DNA from: Spongilla lacustris
Taxonomy: Eukaryota; Porifera; Demospongiae; Spongillida; Spongillidae
Length of the DNA: 64,000 nucleotides
Direction of reading: 5' to 3'
Assembly: GCA_949361645.1 (NCBI GenBank)
Contig: OX442433.1
Location: forward strand, 230,001 to 294,000
The translations under genes and the position numbers were made by a program. The notes beneath the pieces were generated by a model, which saw only the letters and a list, made by a program, of their open reading frames with translations, did not search any database and had not been told where the DNA came from. Shown one piece after another: positions 63,840-64,000 of the stretch; positions within the stretch are counted from its first letter, which is position 1, and the number at the start of each line of letters is the position of its first letter.

Positions 63840-64000
63840 TGGCCCACCGCCCTTCTCTACCAGCCTTCTATGGTGCTCTACCAGCACTCCATATGATCTA
63901 CCAGCCTTCCATGGTGATCTACCAGCCTTCCATGGTGCTCTACCAGCACTCCATATGATCTACCAGCCTTCCATGGTGCTCTACCAGCACTCCATATGAT
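63840..64000. repeat. Tandem repeat at the right edge
   Basis: Units of about 18-55 bp made of ctaccagccttccatggtg and ctaccagcactccatatgat, running off the window. The preceding 63260-63840 holds a C-rich run (63430-63472) and nothing I can call as a gene. Confidence 0.8.

Overview
This is a compact, gene-dense stretch of animal (metazoan) nuclear genome. Every gene found is a recognisable eukaryotic housekeeping or signalling gene with GT-AG introns. The animal-type inventory (MYLIP/IDOL, NEK11, FAM135, an SLC17A9-type transporter, OTUD6, USP10, Aurora, a Gi/o-like G alpha), many very short introns, intergenic gaps often near 100 bp and pervasive intronic micro- and minisatellites suggest an early-branching animal. 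A sponge is my best guess, but that is inference. I saw no bacterial operons, CRISPR array, insertion sequence, rRNA or tRNA gene.

Layout, left to right, with strand: TCF25 (+), DPM1 (-), intronless FAM135-like lipase-fold protein (-), TOP1 (+), Rab22/31-like GTPase (-), a stand-alone myosin-I TH1-domain protein (+), OTUD6-type deubiquitinase (-), SLC17A9-like transporter (+), Gi/o-like G alpha (+), NEK11 (+), cytosolic-type PEPCK (-), PEPCK with a mitochondrial presequence (+), PABPN1 (-), Aurora kinase (+), TYW3 (-), FAM210/DUF1279 protein (-), POLA2 (+), MYLIP/IDOL-like E3 ligase (+), and the 3' half of USP10 (-), which runs off the right edge. Six neighbouring pairs are divergent: RAB/TH1, OTUD6/SLC17A9, the two PEPCKs, PABPN1/Aurora and FAM210/POLA2 share 84-280 bp, and FAM135/TOP1 about 770 bp.

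Functionally the genes fall into DNA replication and cell cycle (TOP1, POLA2, Aurora, NEK11), RNA and translation quality (PABPN1, TYW3, TCF25, OTUD6, USP10), gluconeogenesis/PEP cycling (two PEPCKs), membrane traffic and signalling (Rab, G alpha, SLC17A9, DPM1, MYLIP) and mitochondria (FAM210, PEPCK-M). They do not form one pathway; the PEPCK pair is the only obvious functional unit.

The most interesting points are: the head-to-head cytosolic/mitochondrial PEPCK pair with CRE-, DR1- and E-box-like motifs in the 280-bp shared promoter; a TH1-only protein with no myosin motor; a perfect, uninterrupted (CCCT)n array of about 1.3 kb inside a NEK11 kinase-domain intron; a minisatellite in SLC17A9 whose unit is a copy of the exon end plus its 5' splice site; a near-perfect hairpin in a 114-nt TYW3 intron; a G7C7 frame break between the FERM and RING halves of MYLIP; two GC-AG introns; and poly-C homopolymers acting as polypyrimidine tracts in TOP1 and DPM1. 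I found no previously undescribed multi-gene system.
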